A stretch of DNA of 64,000 nucleotides from Imbricaverruca yamaguchii (lineage: Eukaryota; Arthropoda; Thecostraca; Neoverrucidae). The notes beneath the pieces are model-generated. The model made no database searches. It was given only the letters and a program-made list of their open reading frames with translations, and was not told where the DNA came from. Both the position numbers and the translations under genes were made by a program. The stretch is from positions 1,848,501-1,912,500 of the forward strand of contig JAOTOL010001616.1 in the NCBI GenBank assembly GCA_034440575.1. The letters run 5' to 3'. Positions 33,906 to 45,293 of this stretch are shown here, piece by piece. How positions within the stretch are numbered: the stretch's first letter is position 1; each line of letters opens with the position of its first letter.

Positions 33906-34185
33906 TACAAATAGAGAAAGAGAGGTAGTTCTGATTCGGTTAACTTCACCAACCTCCTAACGATATCACTTAACATATCCACCAATGTCCACCACCATCC
34001 ACCAACAGCTTTTTTGTCGAGCAATAGCAACTCGACCGAAAGTACACACTCTCTCTCTCCCTCTTTGAAGATCTTCGACAGAACGGTTAATTGTTCGACA
34101 GAACGGTTAATTGGTACCACATTGTGTTGTGCTGCCTGTATCGGCAATTACATTGGCCGAGCATCGTCGGTGCACATCAGAACTC

Positions 34186-34682
34186 AGAGCCCAGTGTTCG
34201 GTGTCGGGGTCACCAGAGCCCAATGTTCGGTGTCGGGGTCACCAGAGCCCAGTGTTCGGTGTCGGGGTCACCAGAGCCCAGTGTTCGGTGTCGGGGCCAC
34301 CAGAGCCCAGTGTTCGGTGTCGGAGTCACCAGAGCCCAATGTTCGGTGTCGGGGTCACCAGAGCCCAGTGTTCGGTGTCGGAGTCACCAGAGCCCAGTGT
34401 TTGGTGTCGGAGTCACCAGAGCCCAGTGTTCGGTGTCGGAGTCACCAGAGCCCAGTGTTTGGTGTCGGAGTCACCAGAGCCCAGTGTTCGGTGTCGGGGT
34501 CACCAGAGCCCAGTGTTCAGTGTCGGGGTCACCAGAGCCCAGTGTTCGGTGTCGGGGCCACCAGAGCCCAATGTTCGGTGTCAGGGTCACCAGAGCCCAG
34601 TGTTCGGTGTCGGGGTCACCAGAGCCCAGTGTTCGGTGTCGGGATCACCAGAGCCCAGTGCTCGGTGTCCGAATCACCAAAG
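34186..34682. repeat. 29-bp minisatellite, about 17 copies
   Basis: Unit AGCCCAGTGTTCGGTGTCGG followed by GGTCACCAG. Copies differ mainly at a few G/A and C/T sites (GGGTC, GAGTC, GGCC). Three overlapping plus-strand frames run through it. Confidence 0.93.
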
Positions 34683-34689
34683 CTCAAGG

Positions 34690-35755
34690 ACCAACCGGTC
34701 GATCCTATCGAGCCTACCTGCGTCGCCGGTACTAGCACTCATGGGAATGACCACCGGTAATCCTCTGGATGCAGCCACTACGTCACACCATAAGCTGATT
34801 TTGCGCTCGAGGTTTCTCCGAAGTGTACTTGGAGACATTCGTGTCACGGCGCTGAAAGGTGCTGCTTACCGCCACGCCCCCAGCGGCTGGGGCGCAATCG
34901 CCGACATCTACACGCCAGCGGATCCCTTCAGGACGGCTGTAGATGAACCCTGTGACGTTGCTGGAAGGAGTTAATTTCCTGCACCACTAAGCCGAAAATC
35001 GCCACCACAACAACGCATTGCATGCTGGAGATGTCTCGAGGAAAACGTGGAGCTGGTCATGCTAGGCTGAGCCAGAAAAAAGCGCCATTCCCTGTGGCGT
35101 TCGGGACCGAGTGTGATGCGCATTTCTGGGATTTTCCGTTCCATTTGTGCTGATTAATCCTGACTTACGTCACCGAACCGATTTGGCGGTGATGGAATAT
35201 CGGGTGCACGGCATTCCGGCGCAATAGCCGCCACGTGAATGCTCTATGCTCCCGGAAATCCTGCGACGTCGTTAAGATTCCACCATGAAAAGGTGTATTG
35301 TTGCGCTACACACGGTCGGAGCGGTGCCGGGGAGCAGGTGTGACTGCGTGACTGCGAAGCCAAGGCACTGTCACGCCTCTCGGACAGGGGCCGGGTTTTG
35401 CGCCCGATACCCGGCGCCTCTCTCATAGTGTTGGTCCGACTGGCTCTGCCGCCGGTCTCCCCGGCTTGAGGGACGGTCGGGACCAGCACGTACCGCTCTT
35501 CGTTTTCAAACGCCACCCATTGTGCCCGATCGTGGCTTCGGGACGCCGCCATCGCTGCATGACTGAAGCAGTCGAAGCGCCCCTAAGCCCCGGGACGCCG
35601 CCATCGCGCCACCGCGGCTGATGAGTCGAAGGCTGTTGTGAAGTGCCAAATGTGTACGTAGTCGTTCCCGCCGCTCGCCGCCCGACGTGTTGAAACACCG
35701 CGATTAAAGTCGGCTGAACGAGTGGTGCGGCTTGCCAGGATGACAGTGCGGCCGA
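34690..35755. other. No recognisable feature
   Basis: Mixed, partly GC-rich DNA without identifiable coding or repeat structure. Confidence 0.45.
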
Positions 35756-35761
35756 TCGTTC

Positions 35762-36132
35762 GTGGATAAGACATAAACACATAAAGACATACAAGATTAG
35801 TGCAGCTATGAGCCACAAGGACCCTTCTTGGTTGCACTCTGCACACTGAACCAGTTGCCCACCAAATCTGTCAATCAGCCCTCCCTGTAATACTGGAAAG
35901 CAAGCCGTCTATTCTTATAATGATTGTCTAGTCTATGCTGTTTTTAAAGATGTTCAATGTGCTGCTACTGGTTCCAGTGTTCTACTACCCAGTTGGTGAA
36001 GAAAGTCTGCCTTAACCTTGTTCTGCTGTGGTTAACTTTAATTTTGAATTTATGACCTCTAATTGCATCATTTCTCTTCAATTCAAACATTTCCCAAGAT
36101 ATCTCCTCTCCAAACCATGGACAAATTTAAAG
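35762..36132 (-). mobile_element. CR1-like LINE 3' fragment, 5'-truncated
   Basis: Close relative of the copy at 59.68-60.04 kb: TAAAGACATACAAGATTAGT at the 3' end and GTTAACTTTAATTTTGAATT at the 5' part. Relative to that copy it lacks about 20 bp that encode part of the conserved WYQLPENIV segment, and it has a 4-5-bp insertion in GTCTAGTCTATGC, so its frame is broken. Its 5' edge abuts the 81-bp satellite exactly where the LINE homology ends. Confidence 0.82.
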
Positions 36133-36139
36133 ATAGCCG

Positions 36140-36625
36140 ACAGCCGACTCACCAGGGACAGCCGGACGGTCGGCCACCTCGACAGCTGTGGGCTGACGGG
36201 TCTGCGATCAGCCATGGCACATAGCCGACCCCCCTGGGACACTCGGACGGTCGGCCACCCCGACAACTGTGGGGTGATGGGCCTGCGATCAGCCATGGCA
36301 CATAGCCGACCCCCCTGGGACACTCGGATGGTCGGCCACCTCGACAGCTGTGGGCTGACGGGTCTGCGATCAGCCATGGCACATAGCCGACCCCCCTGGG
36401 ACACCCGGACGGTCGGCCACCCCGACAACTGTGGGGTGATGGGCCTGCGATCAGCCATGGCACATAGCCGACCCCCCTGGGACACTCGGATGGTCGGCCA
36501 CCTCGACAGCTGTGGGCTGACGGGTCTGCGATCAGCCATGGCACATAGCCGACCCCCCTGGGACACCCGGACGGTCGGCCACCCCGACAACTGTGGGCTG
36601 ACGAGCCTGCGATCAGCCATGACAT
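36140..36625. repeat. 81-bp satellite with 162-bp dimeric periodicity
   Basis: Six copies of an 81-bp unit. GCCATGGCACATAGCCGACC recurs at 36212 and then every 81 bp. Odd units read CTCGACAGCTGTGGGCTGAC, even units CCCGACAACTGTGGGGTGAT, so three AB dimers of 162 bp form a higher-order repeat. Both lengths are multiples of three, hence the open frames of 212 and 247 residues. Confidence 0.9.
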
Positions 36626-36859
36626 TAAATACACATGGGTGCCGCATGCACGGGCTGCGTCGCTGACATGACGCACGCCGATCGTTCCGCCGATGGGTCA
36701 GTAAACTGACGCGCGGCACATGTCGCAGCTGCACGTGCAGCCGTTGACCTGGCTCGACCCAGAACGGTGCACAGCCGCTCTGTGTCCGCCGCCCGGTGCG
36801 GTCAGCGTGCCTGTCCGGCAATACGGCGCGTCGCCTCAGGCGACCGTGCTGGCAACGGT

Positions 36860-36935
36860 CGGCAGTGCAGGTCGGTCATTGGGAGGTCGGCAGGTCGGTC
36901 ATTGGGAGGTCGGCAGTGCAGGTCGGTTATTGGGA
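36860..36935. repeat. ~20-28-bp short repeat
   Basis: About three copies of GCAGGTCGGTCATTGGGAGGTC-like sequence. GC-rich surroundings from 36660 to 37070 hold nothing else recognised. Confidence 0.7.
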
Positions 36936-37094
36936 GACAGACGACACACGGCGGCGGGACATTTGACAAGACTCTGGCCGGCAGAGTTTGAACACGGCGG
37001 CTCGGATCGGCAGGTCGTCTGGCGCTCCAGCTGTGGCGATACAGCATGTGATGGCGTTGCTGCACATATTTAACCGAGAGAGAAGCGAGAACTG

Positions 37095-37245
37095 GGCGTA
37101 TCGGTGGCTCAGTTGCTAAACTGAGCGTCTGGCAATCCAGAGGCACGGAGTTCGATTCCCCGTGATGTCCGCTCTTCCTGGCAGGGTGAGGGGCGGGCGA
37201 CGCCGCATGGCATCAGCTGCTGTGTGTGTTGTAAAGCCACAATCC
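37095..37245 (+). mobile_element. tRNA-derived SINE (candidate)
   Basis: 37095-37171 resembles a tRNA: A-box-like GGTGGCTCAGTTGCTAAACTG, a TCTGG/CCAGA anticodon-stem-like pair, and a B-box GAGTTCGATTCC. The tail has TGTGTTGTAAAGCCACAATCC, similar to TGTTGTAAAACCAATAACC at the end of the SINEs at 53-56 kb. No target duplication was found. The cloverleaf does not close well, so a functional tRNA is unlikely. Confidence 0.6.
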
Positions 37246-37249
37246 AATT

Positions 37250-38415
37250 CAGGGAAGCAAGGCTTGACAACTAAAGTGTCAGGCAATCGCGTTTGCACTG
37301 CGTCGACCATTCGATCAAGATAGCAGCTACGGTGGAGCGGAAATTGTCATCTTCGCTCAGCGAGTCAACAGCGATACCGGTATCTCGCATCAGCTGGCTG
37401 CCACTCGCCGCAATCAACGGCAGTCGCCGGCATCACGACCACTGTGAGTGCAGTGACACCATTGTTTACCGAGCGTTCGTGCAGTCATGTCTGCACTGCC
37501 TGAAGCAGGGTCCGGAGCAAATCTGAGTGCCGTATGTTGGTACGCAATCGTGTCACTTGTGGTGGGTATACAGTCGTGTCACTTCTGTCTGCCAGCCGCC
37601 GGCGCCCATGTCGTCAGCCTCTCCAAGGTGTAGACTCTTTCTTATCAGTGACGTAGTGCTTACTGTCTCGAGTGCAGCCTATTGCTGTCATGTCAGGTCG
37701 AGTGCCAGATATTTGGAATACTTCCCGAGAGCAGCCTAGTGAGGCCATATTGTTCCTCGTCAGTGCATAGCGTACCCAGTCAGGGCGTATCAACTGGTGG
37801 GCGTATTTAAATTGAAACTAATTGAATCGAAGTATGAATAATTGAATGTTATCACTCGCCCCTCCCATATCCTTTCACTTGCACGCGGTAAAGCACTACG
37901 AAAACACTGCTGATGAAACTGCCGGAATATTGCGTCATAATAAAGTACAAGTACAATCAGGTGATGAATCAGAAAGTTGAAAACACCACCATTCTGTAAA
38001 TTGCGCGGCATCGCTGCGAACGCCTTTTGAAATGGGACTGCACCTGTGTTGGAGCATGCTTTGTGTTCCATTTTCCGCGACCAATATCGCTTCTTTCTTC
38101 ACTGGTACATCTTCTTGCAGTCAAATGTTTCATCATTAATTGCCGGGTTATTGAACCGAGGCCAAGTCCGGCGGCATTCCGTCGTGATGGACATCTCAGC
38201 GACGCGAGTGCAGCACGCCCGTTGCGGACGAGCCGTTGCGTCACCAGAGGCCCATCCGGCCGCTCGGACTACACGACCCACACCGCATATTGTCCGTACA
38301 GCTCGGCGGCGAGGCATCATCGAACTTTTACCGTCGCGCACGGGCAAAAACATGTTTTCAGACAATGGGCGAAATTTGGTCGCGATTCGCTCCTCGATAA
38401 GAAACAGCGCGGCTG
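37250..38415. other. No recognisable feature
   Basis: Unique-looking DNA without recognised coding or mobile sequence. Confidence 0.45.
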
Positions 38416-38419
38416 GTTT

Positions 38420-38720
38420 GCACGTGACGTCACGGACGGCTGTGGCGTTACGCGCAACGGCGCCGCGCCCCTTCGTCACGACGCGCCGCGCCGCGCCGCC
38501 GTCGACACGCCTGCTGATGACACGGCGTCGCGCCGCGGGGGTCTCCGTGCGCGTGTCGCCGGCCGCCGGCCCGTCCGCGTGAACGCGAGCTGTTGCGGCG
38601 GCGTTCAGGCGGCGGGCGCGCCAGCGCCGCTGTCGGCCGGGGAGCGGCGCGCCCTGTCTCGCGTGCCGCCGCTGCACAATGGTCCGGCTTCCGTCCGCCC
38701 ACTACTGACGGAAGTCAGAC
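38420..38720. other. CpG-rich patch
   Basis: About 300 bp of dense CpG (GCGCCGCGCC-type words). Possible promoter-like composition only. The next 700 bp to 39426 hold nothing recognised. Confidence 0.4.
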
Positions 38721-39438
38721 AGTTCGGCCGCCTGTGTGGAAGAGGCTGCCAAAGCAAATCGTCACAGTCATCCCTGTGTATAGCGCGGCGCCCCATTCCG
38801 CCCGACGTGTAGGACCAGACAGCTGGGCACTAGGTGTTCGACCGTGCACGTGCGAGCGTTCGCGTGCAAGTCATCGGTGCAACAATGCAGCGCCGACGAG
38901 TGTCGAGAGGCGTGACAGCCCAGCTGGATGTCCGCAATCGCACAACAGAAGATGTATATCGCCATGGGCCACGAGGACGAATTTAGCGATGTAAAATTGC
39001 GGCTGAATGGTGGCTACAGCGCCTGAATGCTCCCTGAATTTATCGCAGCTTACATTTGCGTATTAGTGTAAGAATACCTCGTAATATACTTACCGACAGT
39101 CATGGCGCAATAATACGCACAAAGATTCGCCTGAAGTGAAACATGTGCACAACCGCTGTAGAACTGTAATATACAGGTTACGATAAACTAAAGAATGTTC
39201 ACTGATGTATGTCTCTTAAGAAGTTTCGTCATTCTGAACAGTTGTCGCGGCGGGATCAGTGCCATCCGTCCACGAGTAATGCCCTACACTGAGTCACTGC
39301 AGTTGCGGTGGTGGCGTTATCGCCATTAGTCTGCCAGCAGTGTCGTCCAATGACTCACAGCAGTGGTGACGGCGGCATTAATGCGCCAGCGGTGCCGCGC
39401 GACATGACTGTCAATCCCAGCTGACACGCTGGCGTGCA

Positions 39439-39623
39439 GGGGCGGGGATGGCCGAGTGGTTAAGGTGGCGGGCTATGGGTACCAAAGGTCCCGGGTTCGA
39501 CTCTAGCGCCACTCAGGACATTTCCCAATCCCGCGGCCCACCGGCGAAACAGTGTGGGCGGCGCCATTAGCCGTGAATGTGGATAAAGTGTGTCGTGAAC
39601 CAACCAATAAACAAACAAACAAA
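39439..39623 (+). mobile_element. SINE with Ser/Leu-type tRNA head, target duplication present
   Basis: Flanked by the exact 12-bp direct repeat CGCTGGCGTGCA (39427-39438 and 39624-39635). The head reads GGGATGGCCGAGTGGTTAAG, the A-box form of class II (Ser/Leu) tRNAs, then a B-box GGGTTCGACTC at about 39492. A body follows, then AAAGTGTGTCGTGAACCAAC and an (AAAC)n tail, as in other tRNA SINEs. Head, tail and duplication together make this one of the most secure SINE calls in the window. Confidence 0.9.
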
Positions 39624-39960
39624 CGCTGGCGTGCACATTTGGCCAGTTTTACATCTGAAAGTTCCGCCACTTCTGCCAGTTGCATTGTGATGAACGTAGT
39701 CAGTTTGATCAGCCTCATCAGTCGCATTCAAAATCGTGAGTCCAATTGCGCATTTCAATCGCTCAGCTTATCAGCCACGCCAGCAATTCGTCCCATTCGT
39801 TCCCCCATTAGTTGTGTCAGAATTAGGCAGTAGACCCCGTGGGTCGCGGTCGCCACGTGCGCCGCGCATCGTCGACGCCGTCGCGTCGCGAACGTCGACC
39901 CCGGACGCCTGTGTCATTTCGGCGGCGCGAGCCGATGCGCACCGGGTCGCCAATCACACT

Positions 39961-40288
39961 GCACGTGATGACTGGGGGAAAGGTCAGGTCACCACGTCGC
40001 ACCACCCACACAGACACGCCATAGGCACGTGACGACTGTGGGAAAGGTCAGGTCACCACGTCGCACCACCCACACAGACACGCCATAGGCACGTGATGAC
40101 TGGGGGAAAGGTCAGGTCACCACGTCGCACCACCTACACACACACGTCATTAGCACGTGACGACTGGGGGAAAGTAAGGCCACCACGCCACACCACAAAT
40201 GCACACACGCCATCGGCACGTGACGACTGGGGGAAAGTAAGGCCACCACGCCACACCAACCACACACACACGCCATCAGTACGTGGTG
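39961..40288. repeat. 64-bp minisatellite, five copies
   Basis: Unit GCACGTGATGACTGGGGGAA, AGGTCAGGTCACCACGTCGC, ACCACCCACACAGACACGCC, ATAG, spacing 64 bp from 39961. Each unit contains the E-box CACGTG. Later copies diverge (GTAAGGCCACCACGCCACACC). Confidence 0.88.
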
Positions 40289-40289
40289 A

Positions 40290-40850
40290 CTTGCATGTGG
40301 GCGAATACACGACTCTCCGCCATCTCGCCCCCCCCCCCGTGGAGATGAGTTGTGCAGCAATGTCACCACCGCTATCTACGACGACGTCGACACGCGTCGG
40401 CCACGACGTCGGTCGCGCTGTTGTCGGTTGCCAGAGGCCTCCGTCAGAGAGGTGGCCGGCTGTCGGCAGCTGTCGTGCGGCGCCGCTTCATCCTCAACGG
40501 TATCACCTAGCGCTCGGGCGATAATTGCGACCCGCTGAGAAGCGGCGTAGTGTCGCGTGCAAAACGATTCGAACACAAGGCAGATGCATTACAGAGGGAG
40601 AGATAGGAAAGAGGGGACAAGGAAAGGAAGGAGAAGGTAGGGGTTAACCACGCGTCTGCAAGATCCTAATCGAATGCTACCCCTCCTGTTGGTTAGTATT
40701 GGTCCACAACCGCTTGTACGAGCATGGTGGATATTTCTCCCCTGTTTTCTTCACACACAACTGAGTGACCGTTTCTCACGCCGGCGGACCAGACAAGACG
40801 TCTCAAGTGGAGCCGATCTCCATCCGAACATCCAGCACACTCCATCCGAG
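40290..40850. other. No recognisable gene
   Basis: Contains a run of C near 40329-40338, a GC-rich patch to 40540, then a purine-rich stretch (40590-40645, GGAAAGG words). Nothing further recognised. Confidence 0.4.
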
Positions 40851-40982
40851 CCATGGCTGCGCCAGCCCCGGCCACCAGCCCAGCCGCAACAAGAAAACAA
40901 GCTCACCAGCAGCGATGTGAGCGCACAGCACACCTGCGGCGTGCCACTTGGCACTCGCAGCCCCACACGCACGTGCTGCAGC

Positions 40983-41160
40983 ACCGTGCCACGCCGGTCT
41001 ACGGCGCGCCGTGTGTGGCGGTCCCGTACTGCCACTTCAGTGCGGCCGACACCGTCGTGCCCGTGGAGCCGTGCCCGGGGAACTACCCGCGCCAGTGTTC
41101 GCTGAACGCGGCGCCGTCGAATTTGACACGCTGTGGCTTGCGAATGGTCGGGCGAAAAAT
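40983..41160 (+). CDS. Candidate exon of an unrecognised cysteine-containing protein
   Basis: In the frame that starts at a methionine at 40853, the stretch from about 40983 reads TPVYGAPCVAVPYCHF, then EPCPGNYPRQCSLNAAP, then LTRCG. Of about 44 codons here, roughly 41 end in G or C, much stronger than neighbouring frames or DNA. This is the only non-repetitive place where I see coding-like bias. Five cysteines and several prolines and tyrosines would fit a secreted or extracellular domain, but I recognise no family. A possible acceptor (GCTGCAG at 40974-40980) precedes it, and no good donor follows. The frame runs on into a 24-bp repeat array from 41189 and stops at 41281. It could equally be a GC-rich accident. 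Confidence 0.25.
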
Positions 41161-41188
41161 GCACTACGCACGCCAAACTGCACTCAGA

Positions 41189-41277
41189 GTCGTGCCAGTC
41201 GTGGGACGTCGACTCGTGCCAGTCGTGGCACACCGAGTCGTGCCAGTCGTGGCACACCGAGTCGTGCCAGTTGTGCA
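41189..41277. repeat. 24-bp minisatellite, about 3.7 copies
   Basis: Unit GTCGTGCCAGTCGTGGCACACCGA; CAGTCGTG/CGTGCCAG words recur within the unit as well. Confidence 0.88.
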
Positions 41278-41314
41278 TTAGCATCAACCCGTCATCCTCA
41301 TGTTGCCCCACTGA

Positions 41315-41520
41315 CGGCTCTGTGTTGATATCACAGGTTTTGTGCTGACAGCAGCTGCACGATGGTAACAACAGCGGCTCTGTGCTAATAGCAGCTGCAT
41401 GATGGTAACAGAAGTGGCTCTGTGGTAACAGCAGCTGCTCCCTGGCAACAACAGCGGCTCTGTGGTAACAACAGCTGTTATGTAGTATCAGCAGTGGCTA
41501 TGTGGCGACAGCTACTGCTA
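41315..41520. repeat. ~22/45-bp imperfect tandem repeat
   Basis: About seven copies of GGCTCTGTGGTAACAGCAGC-like sequence with alternation between GCAGCTGC and ACAGCGGC versions. Confidence 0.78.
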
Positions 41521-41524
41521 TCTT

Positions 41525-42500
41525 TGCTGTGAGTTCGGGCACCAAATACGTCTGGCGAATAGCGCCGGTGTCGAAATTGCGAACCCATGAATCGGTCGTT
41601 ATTGCAATGGGCAAAATTGTGCGAGATCGGGTAAAGGAAGGTCGCGAAACAAACATTGTTGGTTACGAGGGGCATACTGGTGCATAACGTTTTCTTGCCT
41701 ATGCGACATTTAGCACATCTGAAGTGTCAGTAATATCCAACGTGCATCATGCACTTACGATGCCAATCATCTTCTGAGTACCTATTGTTAGCTTGCATTG
41801 GTGGGTAAATGTCGCAGCTATCAAAGCATTAGTGCAGTAAAACTCGTCGGTGTTGTTTTCTTCTCATCTCATTTGGAGGTACTGTGCTCTATCTATTGGT
41901 ACTATCATTTGGAGGTGCTGCTAAAGGAACATAAAATCACGCTGAAGACAACACCTTAGCCATTATCGGAACTTTTTCACACAGCTGCGTCACTCTCCAC
42001 GGGTTAGCTCGCCTATCTAATTACCCAAGATCTGATCGTGGTACACCACCTTGACCCCGTATCAAGTGCGGAGTTGCACGGCGCTGATCGGGGTCAACTT
42101 CGTGACTATTCTCTTCTCAGCCAAGACGTAGCGATCAGCTGTGCGAATGGCTCGTCGACTGTGCATGTGCAGGCTACACACCGACCTTCACGTGGTCTAC
42201 CTTCTGCCAACGAGCGCATGTCGGTGTCAGTTGAAGAAATCGCAGCGCCGCATTCCCCGCTTCTGTTGATGACGGCAGCATTTATTTTCGCCGCACACAC
42301 AACAGACGCGTCAGCGGCCACGAACGAGTGCACCGGGAGGCACGTTTGCCAGCGGATATCAGCACGTACACGGGTGAGCCACATTTCAGATTCGAGCTCG
42401 TTGTTGTTTTCCGAGCGCCTGTCGTTTGTAGGTAGCTGGCAGCTCGGCAGCTGCTCAGCCGCCAGCTGTCGGCTGCCAGCGCTGGCCGGAGCGACGGAGA
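41525..42500. other. No recognisable feature
   Basis: Unique-looking DNA with CAGCTGCC/GGCAGCTCGG words near 42430-42480. No gene recognised. Confidence 0.4.
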
Positions 42501-42508
42501 CCACCCAA

Positions 42509-42772
42509 CCCATTCTTGTCCGTCGCCAGCGTGCGGAGACCCCCATTCTTGTCCCTCGCCGTTGCGGCGGAGACCCCCATTTTTGACCCTCGCCAACACG
42601 GCGGTGACCACCATTCTTGTCCGTCGCCGGCGCAGAGGACAGCACCCATTCTTGTCCGTCGCCGGCGCGGAGGACAGCACCCATTCTTGTCCGTCGCCGG
42701 CGCGGAGGACGGCACCCATTCTTGTCCGTCGCCGGCGCGACGGTGACCCCCCATTCTTGTCCCTCGTCGGCG
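42509..42772. repeat. 35-bp minisatellite, about 7.5 copies
   Basis: Unit CCCATTCTTGTCCGTCGCCG, GCGCGGAGGACAGCA. The minus-strand translation repeats DGQEWVLSSAPAT-like strings, an array artefact. Confidence 0.9.
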
Positions 42773-42789
42773 CGCGCCTCGTTCGCCGT

Positions 42790-43400
42790 TCCGGCTGTTT
42801 GACCCGTCGTCTCGATGTGTGCGTTGCTCGCGGTGTTTGCATTGCCCGTGCCGGCTGTCCGCAATGTTGGCTCGGCGTCGGCGTCGGTGTCGGCGCCACA
42901 TTCCAGGCACACACACACACACGGCCGACGCAAACACGCCGCTTATGTCGGCGAGTGGCAATCGAGAAACCGCGGGGAAAAACGGCGCGACGGCGCCGCT
43001 CGAACGGCGGCGGCTGTGCTTTATGCGTCGCCGGGGGATTGACGCGGATCTTCTGCCGGTCCGTCTCGCTCGGGCGCTATCGGCCTCGTCGGGGATCGTT
43101 GCAGAGCCGCGGCCGGCCGGTCCCGTCTGTTGTTATCCGACCGACTGCGGGCCGAGCCGTCCCGGGTCACGCGCGCGCGCGCGCTCTCTGTGTTCCGGCG
43201 TGAGCGACATGTTGTTCTGCGTCCGACTGAGCCGAGCTCACAGGGCGGCGGGGATGAGCCGGCGGCTGCGGACGGCTGTCTCTCGCGAGACAATCGGCGA
43301 GCGGCGGGTGAGGAACGAGGACGGAGGGACGCGACAGGCGACAAGAAGCAACTGAAACCGCGTGACGTGGCCCCCTTTGGAGCCGGCCCCCGGACTGTCC
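42790..43400. other. CpG-rich island-like patch
   Basis: Dense CpG with GCGCGCGCGCGC at about 43169-43182. Frames open in all directions, none with a recognised domain. Ordinary DNA follows to about 43725, where a run of about 14 C (43731-43744) occurs. Confidence 0.4.
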
Positions 43401-43859
43401 GCAGTGGCCAGTGATGCCCCCCCTGTAGTGGGCCTGTTATCCTGACCTGGTGAGGACCTGCGGCTGTGGAACGCCGACCGAACAAGCCGAGAACATACCC
43501 TGCAGACGAGACAGCTGCGCGAGTCCCCGGATATTGTGCCGGAGTCCTGTCATTTAGTCGTGAGTCAGTTCTCCATGCAGCCAGTAGCGTCACCCTCGAT
43601 TATTGTACGCGATGAGTTCGCTACACTTAGATGACAGCCACGTCCCACTTTCATGCATTCGAGTGCTTCATAATTGGCACTGTCACTGCAGTTGTGATTC
43701 AGTCGCCTTGAAGACCATAATGGGACGCTACCCCCCCCCCCCCCACACGACCCACCATCTGCAGCCAACACATGCCGTCAGCAGTCCGATGAGCTCGCCA
43801 CTAGAGCGAGTGTCTTCCCCACCCCATGAGTCATTTCTCCGTACCGTACCGCAGACCGG

Positions 43860-44230
43860 CAGTGCAGTCTGTGCCCGTGAATATCTCCGTGACGGCGCGC
43901 GGCGCGTCTGTGCAGCTGTCAGCGCCGCACAGCGGCGCCGCCGCGGTGTGTGCCCGTCGCCGACCGACAGACGGCCCGCCGCTGGAGCGCGGCTGAGCGC
44001 CAGACGCGCCTCCGACACAAACAACACATCAGTGCCGGATCGCGCAGCAGCCGCCCAGGAGCGCGAACAACACGGGTCGGCTCGGTGTTTCGCAACGCGG
44101 CGCCGCCGAGGGAGCCCGCTCCGACGGCACATCAAAGGAGCGCCGTCGGCGGAGCGACGGCGACACCTGATGCCCTCCGGCCACCGAGGTCGGCTGCGGC
44201 GGACAAACGATACCAACAGGCGGTAGCGTA
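43860..44230. other. CpG-rich patch
   Basis: GCGCC-dense stretch with frames open on both strands. No recognisable coding content. From 44230 to 45290 the DNA becomes AT-leaning and holds nothing recognised. Confidence 0.4.
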
Positions 44231-45293
44231 ATGCGTTTGAAGACAGCATCAAGGCATTTCTGGTGATTTGCATTCATTACTACATTTTTTAGTGGGAAGG
44301 GATACGCTTGCATTGGTGCCTAACAGGCACGCTCAGGTTACAGAGGTGACGAAATATCGCTTGCCGTCTGGTATACTGTGAAATGTTACACCTTTTTGCC
44401 ACGATTGTGATATCCGTGAATGCAAATTCTTTCGACATAAAATCGGCAATGTGCACGTTATTTCATACATGATAGAATAGTATTGGACGGCTTCGTTTGT
44501 AGCGCTTAAAGCATATTTGCCATTCTGTTATGTTTGCTATCTGGAATGATTTTCCCTGTCCCATTGTGCTGACCATCTAGATGGGTAGTCCTTCCACCCA
44601 CCACACACATACACCCACAGATTACTTCGAAAAAAAAATATACGAAAAAACATTGTCGGCTTAACATCGCCAGTCGTACGGTGTATGATACCAACGATGC
44701 GCATAGACGGTGTTGATAAGTGTACCGATCACTATTCACCTACGGATGGTTGAATGATGCGTGGTTTTATCCCATCCGCAGGAAACAGAATCCGATGAAT
44801 CACAGCACCCAGCTGCCGTAACTTCGCAGAGCCCTAAATCTTTCCCGCTCGACATGACCTGTGTGTCATCATCAGTGACAGTGAAGCGCATTGTGTTACC
44901 TCATCGGACAAACACAGCAGAGGACTAGCTACTGCGGTTTCAATCCGCCAATTCATCCGCGCGGTCCCGCAGTGTGCTCACCAGACGCTCGGCGCCGTCT
45001 CCCTCGGGAAAACTGACGCCCAGCCCAAATCCCAACGATCACCACGTCAACGAGTCATCGCGCAGCGTCCGCCCGGGGCGTCGTCAGGCCCGGGGGCGCC
45101 TGCGCCTGCCCCCGATCCGAGAGCTTAAACCGGCGCGGGAAGTCGGCCCGTTGCGACCACCTGTCGCCGAGAAATGGGCACCGTCCGGCCAGCCCACCGG
45201 CCCTGCCTGTCGGGGGCGGCTGCCAGCCGGAGACGTATTGCGCCAATATACTGGCCGCCGCCTGCGCCCAATGGCTGCCGTTCGGCCGCCAAC

